Assembly (NCBI GenBank): GCA_002495625.1
Contig: DAGC01000007.1
Location: 55,695-119,694 of the forward strand
DNA length: 64,000 bases
Direction: 5' to 3'
Origin: Methanobacterium sp. UBA375
GTDB lineage: Archaea > Methanobacteriota > Methanobacteria > Methanobacteriales > Methanobacteriaceae
This document shows positions 8,263 to 16,835 of this stretch, piece after piece. Within the stretch, counting starts at the first letter, position 1. Each line of letters opens with the position of its first letter. The notes beneath the pieces are model-generated. The model saw nothing but the letters and a program-made list of their open reading frames with translations. It was not told the origin of the DNA and made no database searches. The translations under genes and the position numbers were made by a program.

Positions 8263-8429
8263 ATGAGTATTAACCCTATTCAGTAAACCTAGTGATATTA
8301 TTCAGTAAATAGGTTCACTTGCAGCATCTCTCTTATTAAAAAATTCCGTATTTTAAATAAAAAAAAGAAATAGATTAAAAGAAAATTATTTTGAATACTC
8401 AAGATGGATATTCAAACGTTGTTTTTTGA

Positions 8430-10595
8430 TTAGGCCAGGTCGAACCGATCCAGGGTCATGACCTTATCCCACGCCGCTATAAAGTCCTGTACGAACTTCT
8501 CAGATGAATCGTCACTGGCATAGACTTCTGTTAGTGCCCGTAATTCGGAATTTGAACCGAATATGAGGTCACAGCGTGTACCGGTCCACTTGAATTCGCC
8601 TGTTGCCCGATCTACTCCCTCATATACATTATCGTCTTCTGGGGATGCTTTCCATTCTGTGCTCATATCAAGCAGGTTCACGAAGAAGTCATTGGTGAGT
8701 GCTTCGGGCCGTTCAGTGAAGACGCCGTGCTTTGACCCTCCGTAGTTGGTATCCAGGACACGCATTCCACCAACGAGAACCGTCATCTCAGGAACAGAGA
8801 GTGTTAAGAGTTGTGCCTTGTCCACCAGCAACTCTTCTGGTTTCATGGGGCTTGGTGCCTTCTGATAGTTACGGAAGCCGTCTGCAAAGGGTTCGAGATA
8901 TCCGAAGGATTCTATATCGGTCTGCTCCTGCAGGGCGTCCATTCGTCCCGGTGCAAATGGAACAGTTACATCATGGCCAGCATTTTTAGCGGCCTGCTCA
9001 ACACCAGCACAACCACCTAAGACGATGAGATCAGCCAGTGAGACCTTCTTGCCATCTGACTGGGTGTTAAATTCGCTCTGGATGCCCTCAAGAACCTCGA
9101 GAACTTTAGCCAGCTGGTCTGGTTGGTTGACTTCCCAGTCCTTTTGTGGTTCCAGTTTAATACGTGCACCATTGGCACCACCACGATAATCAGAGCCACG
9201 GAACGTGGATGCTGAGGCCCAGGCTGTTTGAACCAGCTCTGATACTGAGAGGCCAGAAGCCAGTATCTTCTCCTTAAGGGCGGAGATATCATATTCATCA
9301 ATCAGTTCATGATCCACTGCAGGGATGGGGTCCTGCCAGATGAGCTCCTCATCAGGCACCTCTGGACCGAGATAGCGTGTAATGGGTCCCATGTCACGGT
9401 GGATCAGTTTGAACCAGGCCCGGGCGAATGCATCGGCCAGTTCATCCGGGTTTTCCAGGAAACGCCGCGTGATCTTTCCATAGATAGGGTCGAACCTCAG
9501 GGCAAGGTCCGTGGTCAGCATACCAGGGGAACGTTTTTTGGATGGGTCGTGGGGATCAGGCACGGTACCGGCACCTGCATCATCCTTCGGCTTCCACTGG
9601 TAGTTACCGGCCGGGCTCTTCTCCAGCTCCCATTCGAATTTGTATAGGATCTCCAGGAAGCTGTTGTCCCACTTGGTTGGAGTGTTGGTCCAGATTATTT
9701 CCTCACCATCGGTAATGGTGTCGTTTCCTTTGCCCGTGCCGAAATTGCTCTTCCAGCCCAGGCCCTGCTCCTCGATTGGTGCTGCTTCTGGCTCTGGCCC
9801 TTTATGACTTAGGGGGCCTGCACCGTGAGTTTTACCAAAGGCGTGACCACCCGCTATGAGGGCCACCGTCTCCTCATCGTTCATGGCCATACGGGCGAAG
9901 ATCTCACGGATATCTTCTGCCGCAAGGAGTGGGTCCGGGTTGCCGTCCGGGCCCTGTGGGTTTACATAAATCAGACCCATTTGAACAGCGGCGAGGGGTT
10001 TTTCTAGTTCCCGTTCACCGGAATAGCGATCATCTGCAAGCCACTCTTTCTCGGAACCCCAATATACGTCTTTTTCGGGTTCCCATATGTCCTCACGCCC
10101 GCCACCGAAACCGAAGGTTTTAAAGCCCATGGATTCCAGGGCGACATTACCGGTTAGAATCAACAGGTCGGCCCATGAAATTTTCCGGCCGTATTTCTGT
10201 TTGATAGGCCAGAGCAGACGGCGTGCCTTGTCTAAGTTAGCATTGTCGGGCCAGCTGCTTAGAGGCGGGAAGCGCTGGTTGCCGCTGCCCCCACCACCGC
10301 GACCGTCTCCAGTCCGGTACGTACCAGCGCTGTGCCATGCCATACGAATGAATAACGGTCCATAGTGGCCAAAGTCCGCGGGCCACCAGTCCTGTGAATC
10401 TGTCATCAGTTCTTTGAGATCCTTTTTCAAGGCATAGTAATCAAGACTCTTGAATTCTTCGGCGTAGTTGAAATCCTCACCCATAGGATTGGACTTCAGA
10501 CAATGTTGGCGTAGAATGTCGAGATTCAGCCTGTCAGGCCACCATTCAAGGTTAGCCATAGGACGGCTAACATTTTGTTTTTTATTTTCATCCAT
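8430..10595 (-). CDS. katG: Catalase-peroxidase KatG
   Basis: A bifunctional haem enzyme that removes hydrogen peroxide. Numbering from the chosen start, the distal Arg84, Trp87 and His88 (IRMAWHSAGTYR), Tyr211 (LIYVNPQGP) and Met237 form the Trp-Tyr-Met adduct needed for catalase activity, and His252 (GGHAFGKTH) is the haem ligand. The C-terminal haem-free domain is complete; 721 residues is normal. I chose the ATG at 10595 (MDENKKQN) because GGTGA lies five bases upstream; a frame opening at 10616 lacks one. The gene is distinctly G+C-rich against its surroundings, consistent with acquisition from bacteria. It is divergent from a Fur/PerR-like gene, its probable regulator. Confidence 0.97.
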   Translation of the reverse strand: MDENKKQNVSRPMANLEWWPDRLNLDILRQHCLKSNPMGEDFNYAEEFKSLDYYALKKDLKELMTDSQDWWPADFGHYGPLFIRMAWHSAGTYRTGDGRGGGGSGNQRFPPLSSWPDNANLDKARRLLWPIKQKYGRKISWADLLILTGNVALESMGFKTFGFGGGREDIWEPEKDVYWGSEKEWLADDRYSGERELEKPLAAVQMGLIYVNPQGPDGNPDPLLAAEDIREIFARMAMNDEETVALIAGGHAFGKTHGAGPLSHKGPEPEAAPIEEQGLGWKSNFGTGKGNDTITDGEEIIWTNTPTKWDNSFLEILYKFEWELEKSPAGNYQWKPKDDAGAGTVPDPHDPSKKRSPGMLTTDLALRFDPIYGKITRRFLENPDELADAFARAWFKLIHRDMGPITRYLGPEVPDEELIWQDPIPAVDHELIDEYDISALKEKILASGLSVSELVQTAWASASTFRGSDYRGGANGARIKLEPQKDWEVNQPDQLAKVLEVLEGIQSEFNTQSDGKKVSLADLIVLGGCAGVEQAAKNAGHDVTVPFAPGRMDALQEQTDIESFGYLEPFADGFRNYQKAPSPMKPEELLVDKAQLLTLSVPEMTVLVGGMRVLDTNYGGSKHGVFTERPEALTNDFFVNLLDMSTEWKASPEDDNVYEGVDRATGEFKWTGTRCDLIFGSNSELRALTEVYASDDSSEKFVQDFIAAWDKVMTLDRFDLA

Positions 10596-10715
10596 AATTT
10601 CACCCACTTTTCCCAATTTAATTCATTTATTTTAATTTTCAAAACTGTGAATCCTGTGTTTTAGAGCTTGATTACTATTTATAGCGTTCATTAGTAGATA
10701 TAATTTAATTATCCT

Positions 10716-10773
10716 AAATGTATCAAATTCTATATAGAACTTGGTTCTATATAAGTTTTTCTTCGATACATTT
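10716..10773. promoter_or_regulatory. Nested palindromes between katG and the Fur-like gene
   Basis: Two perfect inverted repeats lie in the divergent intergenic region. The outer arms AAATGTATC (10716-10724) and GATACATTT (10765-10773) enclose the inner arms TATATAGAAC (10731-10740) and GTTCTATATA (10744-10753), which are separated by TTG. They overlap the expected promoter elements of both genes, so they are good operator candidates for the peroxide-response regulator. Confidence 0.65.
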
Positions 10774-10799
10774 TTATTTTAAAACATCAATTATAAAAT

Positions 10800-11192
10800 A
10801 TGGAAGAGAAATTTCGGGAACACGGAATTAAGATTACTCCTCAAAGGCGGGAATTAATTAAAAGGCTAAAAGAGTTAGAAAATTCCCACCCTTCATTTAA
10901 CGATGTTTACAAGGCAGTTAAAGCTACATATCCCAACATAAGTAGTTCGACTGTTCATGAAAACCTAAAATTACTGGTTGAATTGGGCATTATAAGAAGT
11001 TTCCACTATAAGGGTGAAATTCGTTACGAAATGAACTCCGAACCCCATATAAACTTAGCAGAACCAGATGGGAAAATTAAAGATATTAAAAACGATAAAA
11101 TCAAAAAACATTTGGCAGAAATAGGACGCATCCTTAATGAGGAGGAAAAAATAAGATATAAAACGATAATGGTTGTTGTAGAGCAAAAATGA
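10800..11192 (+). CDS. Fur/PerR-family regulator lacking all cysteines
   Basis: A 130-residue Fur-family protein: the winged helix (GIKITPQRRELIKRL, then PSFNDVYKAV and SSSTVHENLKLLVELGII) is typical, as is the dimerisation segment beginning RYEMNSEPHINL. It lacks the CxxC pairs of the structural zinc site and indeed has no cysteine at all, and the metal-site motif is reduced to EPHINLAEPDGKI. Metal sensing is therefore uncertain. Its position opposite katG points to control of katG and itself. No ribosome binding site precedes the ATG and a TATA-like stretch sits about 25 bases upstream, so the mRNA may be leaderless. Confidence 0.85.
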   Translation: MEEKFREHGIKITPQRRELIKRLKELENSHPSFNDVYKAVKATYPNISSSTVHENLKLLVELGIIRSFHYKGEIRYEMNSEPHINLAEPDGKIKDIKNDKIKKHLAEIGRILNEEEKIRYKTIMVVVEQK

Positions 11193-11480
11193 AAAAAAAC
11201 AATAGGAAATTTAGCAAAAGTTTTTATTGGTGAAGTCGGGCAAAAATTCTATTTATATTAGACCCTTTTAAACAATTAAGATATTTATTCCCAGAATTCT
11301 TTGAATCTTCTATGAGTGTAAATTCAATTATCGATGTATCTACTGTTTATTCTACTTTTTCTTAGCATAAAACACCTGAATCATATGTTGTATAGTAAAA
11401 GCTTATTTTCAAAATTCCTTTATTAATTCATCTCGTAAATCTAGTTAGAGCTATTCGTTCAGTTCTCAGAAATTCGCAGC
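11193..11480. other. Intergenic stretch without recognised features
   Basis: These 288 AT-rich bases separate the Fur-like gene from a convergent membrane-protein gene. No open frame of note, repeat or hairpin with a clear role was found; the two transcripts must end here. Confidence 0.5.
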
Positions 11481-11891
11481 CTATGTTCTGTTCTCATAGA
11501 CTCGTGGTCCGTAAAGCATGTATCCGACGCCCACGAAGATCAAAATGTACTCACCTATGGTAACAGCAGGTGGAGGGGCAACTGTGAAGAAGAACAGGGC
11601 CTGATCGGCGGGTGCGGTGAGGAAGAGTAGTACTGCATCGATAACCGCCAGGACGCCCGCAAGTCTCGGTCTCCGTAACCACACCGAAACCAGCCCTATA
11701 AGGGGAAGCAACATTCCCACGATTATGAAGAATCCTGCAAAAGCCAGGGTTCGTAGTTCAGGCATACGAGGCTCGACTCCCAGTGGACTCAACAGAATTC
11801 CCAAAATGAAGCCAACCCCAAACAAGACAGCCAATATGCGCTCTGCACTCGTGAGAGGCGCTTTTGTTGATTGAGAATTATTTTCTTTCAT
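11481..11891 (-). CDS. Four-helix membrane protein, unknown
   Basis: A 136-residue protein with a short polar N terminus and four hydrophobic segments (about residues 18-37, 46-70, 78-95 and 108-130). No family motif is recognised. The gene is richer in G+C than the adjoining spacers. It stands alone with AT-rich DNA on both sides. A ribosome binding site of the type AGAGGTAATT precedes the ATG. Confidence 0.65.
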   Translation of the reverse strand: MKENNSQSTKAPLTSAERILAVLFGVGFILGILLSPLGVEPRMPELRTLAFAGFFIIVGMLLPLIGLVSVWLRRPRLAGVLAVIDAVLLFLTAPADQALFFFTVAPPPAVTIGEYILIFVGVGYMLYGPRVYENRT

Positions 11892-12080
11892 AATTACCTC
11901 TTAATAAATTTCATCTTATATCTATATGAACTTAGAGATTAATAATTTTAACGATTAAAGGATTTGGGGCTATTGGAAAAGGGTTCAAATTGGCCTGATT
12001 AGGTGATGTTAATTTAAAGCTCATCCAAAAAGGTGTTCTCAACTAAAATTTTTAATATCATAGCATTGTTCAAGGTTTAG

Positions 12081-13232
12081 TCATATCCTATCACGGTATT
12101 CAAGGTTCCCACCGCATTCACATTTACCTGCAAAGTCTTCTGGTGATTCACCGGCCTGGAGTTCATAGTATCTGTTGCATTTATCACAGACCAGATAACC
12201 CTTCCCTACATGTTTTCTTTTATCAGGAATCGTTTCTTCTACAAGTTTCATGTTACCCGGAGTGGTTTCTAGGTTGGATTGGTTCATATCAGTGTTTGAA
12301 GGCTTTACGTGTTTTTGATCGATAAACTCCATTTCACGTAATCTCCTAACTCTTTCATCTGTTGGGGGATGGGTAGAAAAGAGGCTACTGCCAGTACTGT
12401 CACGATCAGCTCCAACCGCCGGGTTTATAATGTAAATACCGTTAAGAGCTGTGTTTTGAATTTTACTCTTTGATTTCTGCATACCACTGATTTTCTCCAG
12501 GGCACTGGCCAGTCCCTCGGGGTATCCGGTGAGATCAGCTCCTGAAGCATCTGCCAGGAACTCCCGTTTCCTGGAAATTGCGAATTTGAGAAGCTGTGCA
12601 AATAATGGAGCCAGGACAATTAGTACAACAAGAAGGATTAAAAGGATTATCGCAGCTGGGCCACCTTGTCGCCCTCCTCCTCGAAATACTCCTCCCCAAG
12701 CTGAGTAACGAGCCATAACTCCTAAAAATACAATAACCCCGGCTAGAACAACCGCTACTGTGGCAAGCAGAACATCATAATTTTTGATATGTGACATCTC
12801 ATGGGCGATAACACCTTCCAGCTCCAGACGATCCAGACGATCCAGTAAACCCCTGGTAACTGTAATGCTGGCATTTTCAGGGTTACGACCAGCGGCAAAG
12901 GCGTTGGGCACATCTGTATCTATAATGTATAACTTGGGCATTGGCAGGCCCGCGGCTATACTCAAAGCGTCTACCGTGTTATAAAGATAAGGCTCTTCTT
13001 GTTTGGATACCTCCCGTGCACCGGCCATGGATGTCACCAACGATTGGCCTCCGTAGTAACTGACGAGAAAAGCCATAACAAAAATTATAACACCAATAAC
13101 CAGGCCAAGAATAGTAGAACCAATGTATAATCCGATTAAATATCCTATCATCCCAATTAGAACCGCGTAAAGGGCAAAGAAAAGGTAGGTCCATCTTTTA
13201 TTGGCTGCTATGTTCTTGTAAATAGGGTCCAT
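12081..13232 (-). CDS. htpX: HtpX-type M48 membrane metalloprotease with C-terminal zinc ribbon
   Basis: A 383-residue protease for membrane protein quality control. Two N-terminal helices (residues about 15-60) precede the M48 catalytic region with VIAHEMSHIKNYD (HExxH zinc site), further helices near residues 155-215, and the third-ligand region REFLADASGADLTG. SLFSTHPPTDERVRRL is the usual family end. An extra tail then carries a four-cysteine zinc ribbon (LVCDKCNRYYELQAGES, CECGGNLEY) not found in bacterial HtpX. The start overlaps the lemA-like stop by one base (TAATG), making an htpX-lemA operon as in many prokaryotes. Confidence 0.92.
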   Translation of the reverse strand: MDPIYKNIAANKRWTYLFFALYAVLIGMIGYLIGLYIGSTILGLVIGVIIFVMAFLVSYYGGQSLVTSMAGAREVSKQEEPYLYNTVDALSIAAGLPMPKLYIIDTDVPNAFAAGRNPENASITVTRGLLDRLDRLELEGVIAHEMSHIKNYDVLLATVAVVLAGVIVFLGVMARYSAWGGVFRGGGRQGGPAAIILLILLVVLIVLAPLFAQLLKFAISRKREFLADASGADLTGYPEGLASALEKISGMQKSKSKIQNTALNGIYIINPAVGADRDSTGSSLFSTHPPTDERVRRLREMEFIDQKHVKPSNTDMNQSNLETTPGNMKLVEETIPDKRKHVGKGYLVCDKCNRYYELQAGESPEDFAGKCECGGNLEYRDRI

Positions 13233-13792
13233 TATTCTTCACCATAGTTTACTAAAGGAACTTCCCGTGCCTGTTCAGATTCAACCTCAAAAAATTCTCT
13301 GGTCTGGAATCTGAAAAGCTGGGCTATCAGATTAGTTGGAAACTGCTGTACTGCATTGTTTAAATCCAGAACTGTCCGGTTATAGCGTTGTCTGGCATAT
13401 GCTATCTTATTCTCGATACCAACCAGTTCTTCCTGGAGCAATAAGAAATTTTCATTAGCTTTAAGGTTAGGATAATTTTCTGCCACTGCAAAAATGGATT
13501 TCAGAGCTTGCGCAGCGAGATTATCTGCTCCTGCGTTTTCCTGTATAGTTGAAGCATTCATCCAGTCACTCCTGGCCCTGGTTACAGCTTCGAGGAGTTC
13601 TCGTTCGTGTGTCATATACCCTTTGACCGTACTTACCAGATTGGGAACCAGGTCAAATCGCTTCTGTAAGAGGGTGTCGATATTGGAGTAGGCTGTATCG
13701 ACCATATTTCGCATTGAAATAAGGCGGTTATAACTATAAACAATGTAGGCAACGATTAAAATTATTATTCCCAGTATAATATATTCATACAT
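13232..13792 (-). CDS. lemA: LemA family protein
   Basis: A 186-residue LemA protein: one N-terminal membrane helix (residues 3-24), then a long helical bundle with the family pattern NMVDTAYSNIDTLLQKR, DLVPNLVSTVKGY and YNRTVLDLNNAVQQFPTN. LemA proteins are membrane anchored with the bundle on one face; their biochemical role is not settled. Coupling to htpX is a recurrent gene pairing, suggesting a shared role in membrane protein quality control. First gene of the two-gene operon. Confidence 0.9.
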   Translation of the reverse strand: MYEYIILGIIILIVAYIVYSYNRLISMRNMVDTAYSNIDTLLQKRFDLVPNLVSTVKGYMTHERELLEAVTRARSDWMNASTIQENAGADNLAAQALKSIFAVAENYPNLKANENFLLLQEELVGIENKIAYARQRYNRTVLDLNNAVQQFPTNLIAQLFRFQTREFFEVESEQAREVPLVNYGEE

Positions 13793-13876
13793 TTTTTTGT
13801 TCCACCTTGTGATAAGCTGACAGTTCTATATATTCCTTTTAATTATTATACAAAAAGTATTAGTTTAAGTAATTTT

Positions 13877-14446
13877 TTAAAAACTTTCATCTCCTGGAAT
13901 AACGACAATCCCTTCTTCAGGGTCACCTAACTCTAAAACACGCCCTATAAGGTATAAATAACCGGTTATAGCGGCTAATACCCCGTCTAACTCGTGCTCT
14001 GTGGGCTCGTCCGGCAGGTTATAAATCTGGTTTAAATCATCCTTTAAATCCTTAAAACCCAGCATCTTCTGGCTGGTGCGGGGATGGGTTTCTATAACTT
14101 CAAAATCCTTTCTAAACTCCTTAGCAAGTCTTATTCCCCTTAAGGTGAGCATCTTCATCCCCTGGAAAGTGAGTGGGAGCACCCGGCCGTAAGGGCGTAT
14201 ATCTCGTTCTGCCTGGCGGAAATGTCCGCCCACAGCACACTTACAATCCTTCTCCAGACAGCATCGGCCTTTTGGGAGGGATAAGGGAGCGTCGATAGCT
14301 ATTACTGCCGGATTTACCTTCTTAACATTTTCTATTAGGTCTTCATCACTGTATAGGGTCTTCAAAATAAGATGTTCGCCCTTTAATACACAGAATCCGC
14401 TGGGATTTTCTTGTTTACCTGCCAGGTCTATTCCTACAATCTTCAT
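13877..14446 (-). CDS. DUF429 family protein (RNase H-like fold)
   Basis: A 189-residue protein beginning MKIVGIDLAGKQENPSGFCVL, the DUF429 signature with the first catalytic-type aspartate, followed by VIAIDAPLSLP and, near the end, ELDGVLAAITGYLYL. The family has an RNase H-like fold and is a predicted nuclease, without established substrate. A cysteine cluster (CCLEKDCKC) near residues 72-80 might bind metal. It directly abuts the CBS-MgtE gene upstream, so the two are probably one transcript. Confidence 0.8.
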   Translation of the reverse strand: MKIVGIDLAGKQENPSGFCVLKGEHLILKTLYSDEDLIENVKKVNPAVIAIDAPLSLPKGRCCLEKDCKCAVGGHFRQAERDIRPYGRVLPLTFQGMKMLTLRGIRLAKEFRKDFEVIETHPRTSQKMLGFKDLKDDLNQIYNLPDEPTEHELDGVLAAITGYLYLIGRVLELGDPEEGIVVIPGDESF

Positions 14447-15445
14447 TTATATCAGGTTCAAAAAGTCCAGTAATAGTATGGCCACGGAGAAATAAATGCC
14501 CAGGGTGGTTATATCGCTGATTATAGTAGCTAAGGGGCCGGTTGCAACTGCCGGGTCGTAGTTGAAACGTCTAAACACCAGGGGAAGGAAAGTGGATATA
14601 CATACCGCGGCAATGATGCTTACGAGCATGGAAAGCCCAACTACGGCACCTAAAAAGTACTCGCCCCATCCAACGACAGCAACGATACTGATTAAAAATC
14701 CGCAGACAACGGCGAGCATGGCTGCAACTTTAAATTCCCGGATAATGTAACTGCTCAGGGGAAGCTCCGGATCCAGGGCAACACTCCTGATAATCAACGC
14801 TTCTGACTGTGTCCCCACCGCATCACTCATATAGACCAGGACCGGTATGAAGGCGGCTAAAACTAGAAATTTGCTTAAGAGTTCTTCAAAACTGGTGACC
14901 ACCGAAGCAGCTGCAGTACCGCCCAGAACCCCGACTATAAGCCAGGGCAATCTTGACCTTATCATCACCCATGCCGATGAAGTGATTGAGGTATATTCCT
15001 CACCCACCCGGTGGAATAATCCTCCAAACCGGAAGATATCCTTTTTAACTTCCTGATTGAAGGTTTTAAGTATTTCATCGTAGGGAACGATTCCCAGTAG
15101 ATGGTCTTCATCATCAACCACGGGTAAAGCTTTAAGTCCATGGGAAAGTGCCAGATACACTATCCTATCCTGGCCGGTGGGGGGTGTTACTTTGACCAGA
15201 TCTTTTTTCATGATGTTTTCTACTTTGGTTTCATTATCCTGGGTGCTGAAAACCTTTTTAATAGAAATTACACCTTCTAAAATATTTTCGTCATCAACCA
15301 CGTAGATGTAATCGATGCTGTCAAATTGGTTGGTGTGCTGGGATAGCATTTCTTCTATATCTCCTACACTATCTCCCATTTTTACACGGGGAAATCTGGT
15401 GCACATCTTACTTTCCACGGTCTCTGGAGGGACATCATCTGACAT
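14447..15445 (-). CDS. MgtE-type divalent cation transporter with tandem CBS domains
   Basis: A 332-residue protein: two CBS domains (residues about 10-125, with YIYVVDDENILEGVIS and ALPVVDDEDHLLGIVP) followed by the five-helix MgtE channel domain (residues about 155-332, with SRLPWLIVG, PVLVYMSDAVGTQSE and the ion-pathway region near VATGPLATIISD). MgtE moves Mg2+ and the CBS pair senses it. Bacterial MgtE has an additional N-terminal helical domain before the CBS pair; it is absent here. The stop codon adjoins the DUF429 gene directly. Confidence 0.88.
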   Translation of the reverse strand: MSDDVPPETVESKMCTRFPRVKMGDSVGDIEEMLSQHTNQFDSIDYIYVVDDENILEGVISIKKVFSTQDNETKVENIMKKDLVKVTPPTGQDRIVYLALSHGLKALPVVDDEDHLLGIVPYDEILKTFNQEVKKDIFRFGGLFHRVGEEYTSITSSAWVMIRSRLPWLIVGVLGGTAAASVVTSFEELLSKFLVLAAFIPVLVYMSDAVGTQSEALIIRSVALDPELPLSSYIIREFKVAAMLAVVCGFLISIVAVVGWGEYFLGAVVGLSMLVSIIAAVCISTFLPLVFRRFNYDPAVATGPLATIISDITTLGIYFSVAILLLDFLNLI

Positions 15446-15524
15446 AGAATAACCTTATCCCTTTTGATTTAATAATTTTTTGATTGGGGCTTTCAAGTTG
15501 ATAATTAATGGAGAACAACATTTA

Positions 15525-15546
15525 TATGTTATTAAATAATAACATA
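15525..15546. promoter_or_regulatory. Palindrome before the trypco2-like gene
   Basis: TATGTTATT and AATAACATA form a perfect nine-base inverted repeat around AAAT, 17 bases before the start codon and just downstream of a TTTATA box. The placement fits an operator over the transcription start. Confidence 0.5.
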
Positions 15547-15562
15547 CCTTGAAGGGGATACA

Positions 15563-16108
15563 ATGGATAAAGTGATGATAAATAAAGGACAGAATGGTAA
15601 TGGATTCTATGTGGAAAGTTTACCCATAGCTGATCTGGTGAACAGCATAAAAAGGGCCCTTGTTTATAAACAGGCAGAGATGCAGGAACACGGTATCGGC
15701 ATCAGGAATATACAGTTAACCCTGAAAACCCTGGCAACCTCCAATACAGGGGCAGGGATAAGTTTACAGATCCCTATACTGGGGAAGGTCGAGTTTGGTT
15801 CCGAGATATCTGAAAAATCCCTGCAGACCACCAGTTTAACCCTGAAACCACCCATACAGGGTAAAATGGTACAGGGAGTGAAATTAATTGACATGGAAGA
15901 AACACTCGCCCAGAGCATTTCCAGCATCATCGAAGGGGTTAAAGCAGCAAATAGTCAGGATGGAATATCTTTAGAAATGGAGGAAGCCACAGCTGAATTT
16001 AATTTCATCATATCAGGGGACTCCGAAATATCACTGATAATAGAAAGCGGATTTGAATCGCAGTTAAGCAACACGCTTAAAATTAAATTCGAAAAGCAGA
16101 GAAATTAA
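15563..16108 (+). CDS. Protein with two trypco2-like domains
   Basis: A 181-residue protein made of two similar halves. Residues about 20-97 (LVNSIKRALVYKQAEMQ, GIGIRNIQLTLKTL, KSLQTTSLTLKPP) and 103-179 (DMEETLAQSISSIIEGV, GISLEMEEATAEFNF, QLSNTLKIKFEKQ) each show a helix followed by an amphipathic beta-sheet run, the pattern of trypsin-co-occurring domain 2. In bacteria that domain accompanies trypsin-like proteases and other effectors in predicted conflict systems. No protease is adjacent here; TPR membrane proteins lie convergently downstream. AAGGGGAT precedes the ATG. The family call is from pattern memory and is inference. Confidence 0.6.
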   Translation: MDKVMINKGQNGNGFYVESLPIADLVNSIKRALVYKQAEMQEHGIGIRNIQLTLKTLATSNTGAGISLQIPILGKVEFGSEISEKSLQTTSLTLKPPIQGKMVQGVKLIDMEETLAQSISSIIEGVKAANSQDGISLEMEEATAEFNFIISGDSEISLIIESGFESQLSNTLKIKFEKQRN

Positions 16109-16780
16109 CTATTTAGTTTTTCTTCTTTTCCTTTTCGTTCTTTTAATTTCTAAAAATAGTTTTCCTGCCTTATCAGTGATTTCTAATTCGGGACCTTTCT
16201 CCAGTTTATCTGAAACAGTGCGATTTTTCCCATATTTCTCTAAGAAATTTTGGTTATGCAATGCTGCAGAATCTTCGGGATCTAATTCCAGTACTTTATC
16301 AAAACATTCTATTGCCTTTTCATATCTTCTCTGGCTTGTTAACTCAACACCTTTATTGTTTAATGCTGTGATATCATTTGGATTAATTGCCAGTAATTTA
16401 TCATAATATTCCAGGGTTTTTTGAAATTTGCTCCATTCTTTAATTTTAAATATGCCAAACCCAATGTATAATAGTATAAATATTACAATAAATATGCTGT
16501 CCACAGTTTTATCCATGTTTGGATAAAGAGGAACCAGTTGAAAGCTTAATATCCCCGTTGTTACTGCAATTATAGCTATGATAGTTAAATAAAGTGTTTT
16601 ATTGTAATATCCCTAAGATCAAATATACCTGTAATTAGGAATACAAGGCTAAGAGCTATCGTTGAAACAAATATTGGAGGACTATCCAGATTTAATATTA
16701 TAGAAAAAAACAAAAACCAAACGCATCATATGATTTCCCACAAACCAGGCCTTGCCGGCATATCATCTCACCCCTAATTA
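16109..16780 (-). pseudogene. Decayed copy of the TPR membrane protein gene
   Basis: An open frame of 135 codons (16109-16516) encodes one membrane helix and a TPR unit nearly identical to the neighbour at 16836-17474. Reading beyond its ATG, the homology to the neighbour's missing N-terminal helices continues to about 16745 but in shifting frames: GYYNKTLYLTIIAIIAV in one frame, then LVFLITGIFDLRD in another, with a further slip at a run of seven A. It is therefore a tandem duplicate that lost its N-terminal part. The remaining 135-codon frame could still be expressed if it has a promoter; none is obvious. Confidence 0.75.
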
Positions 16781-16835
16781 CATTTTTAAGATATAATATT
16801 TTTAAGATATAATTGTATTAATTAATCAAAATTAG

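Noticed and set aside
10596..10616. Longer katG N terminus (start at 10616)
   Set aside because: The extra seven residues would be encoded over the GGTGA ribosome binding site of the ATG at 10595, and have no counterpart in KatG proteins.
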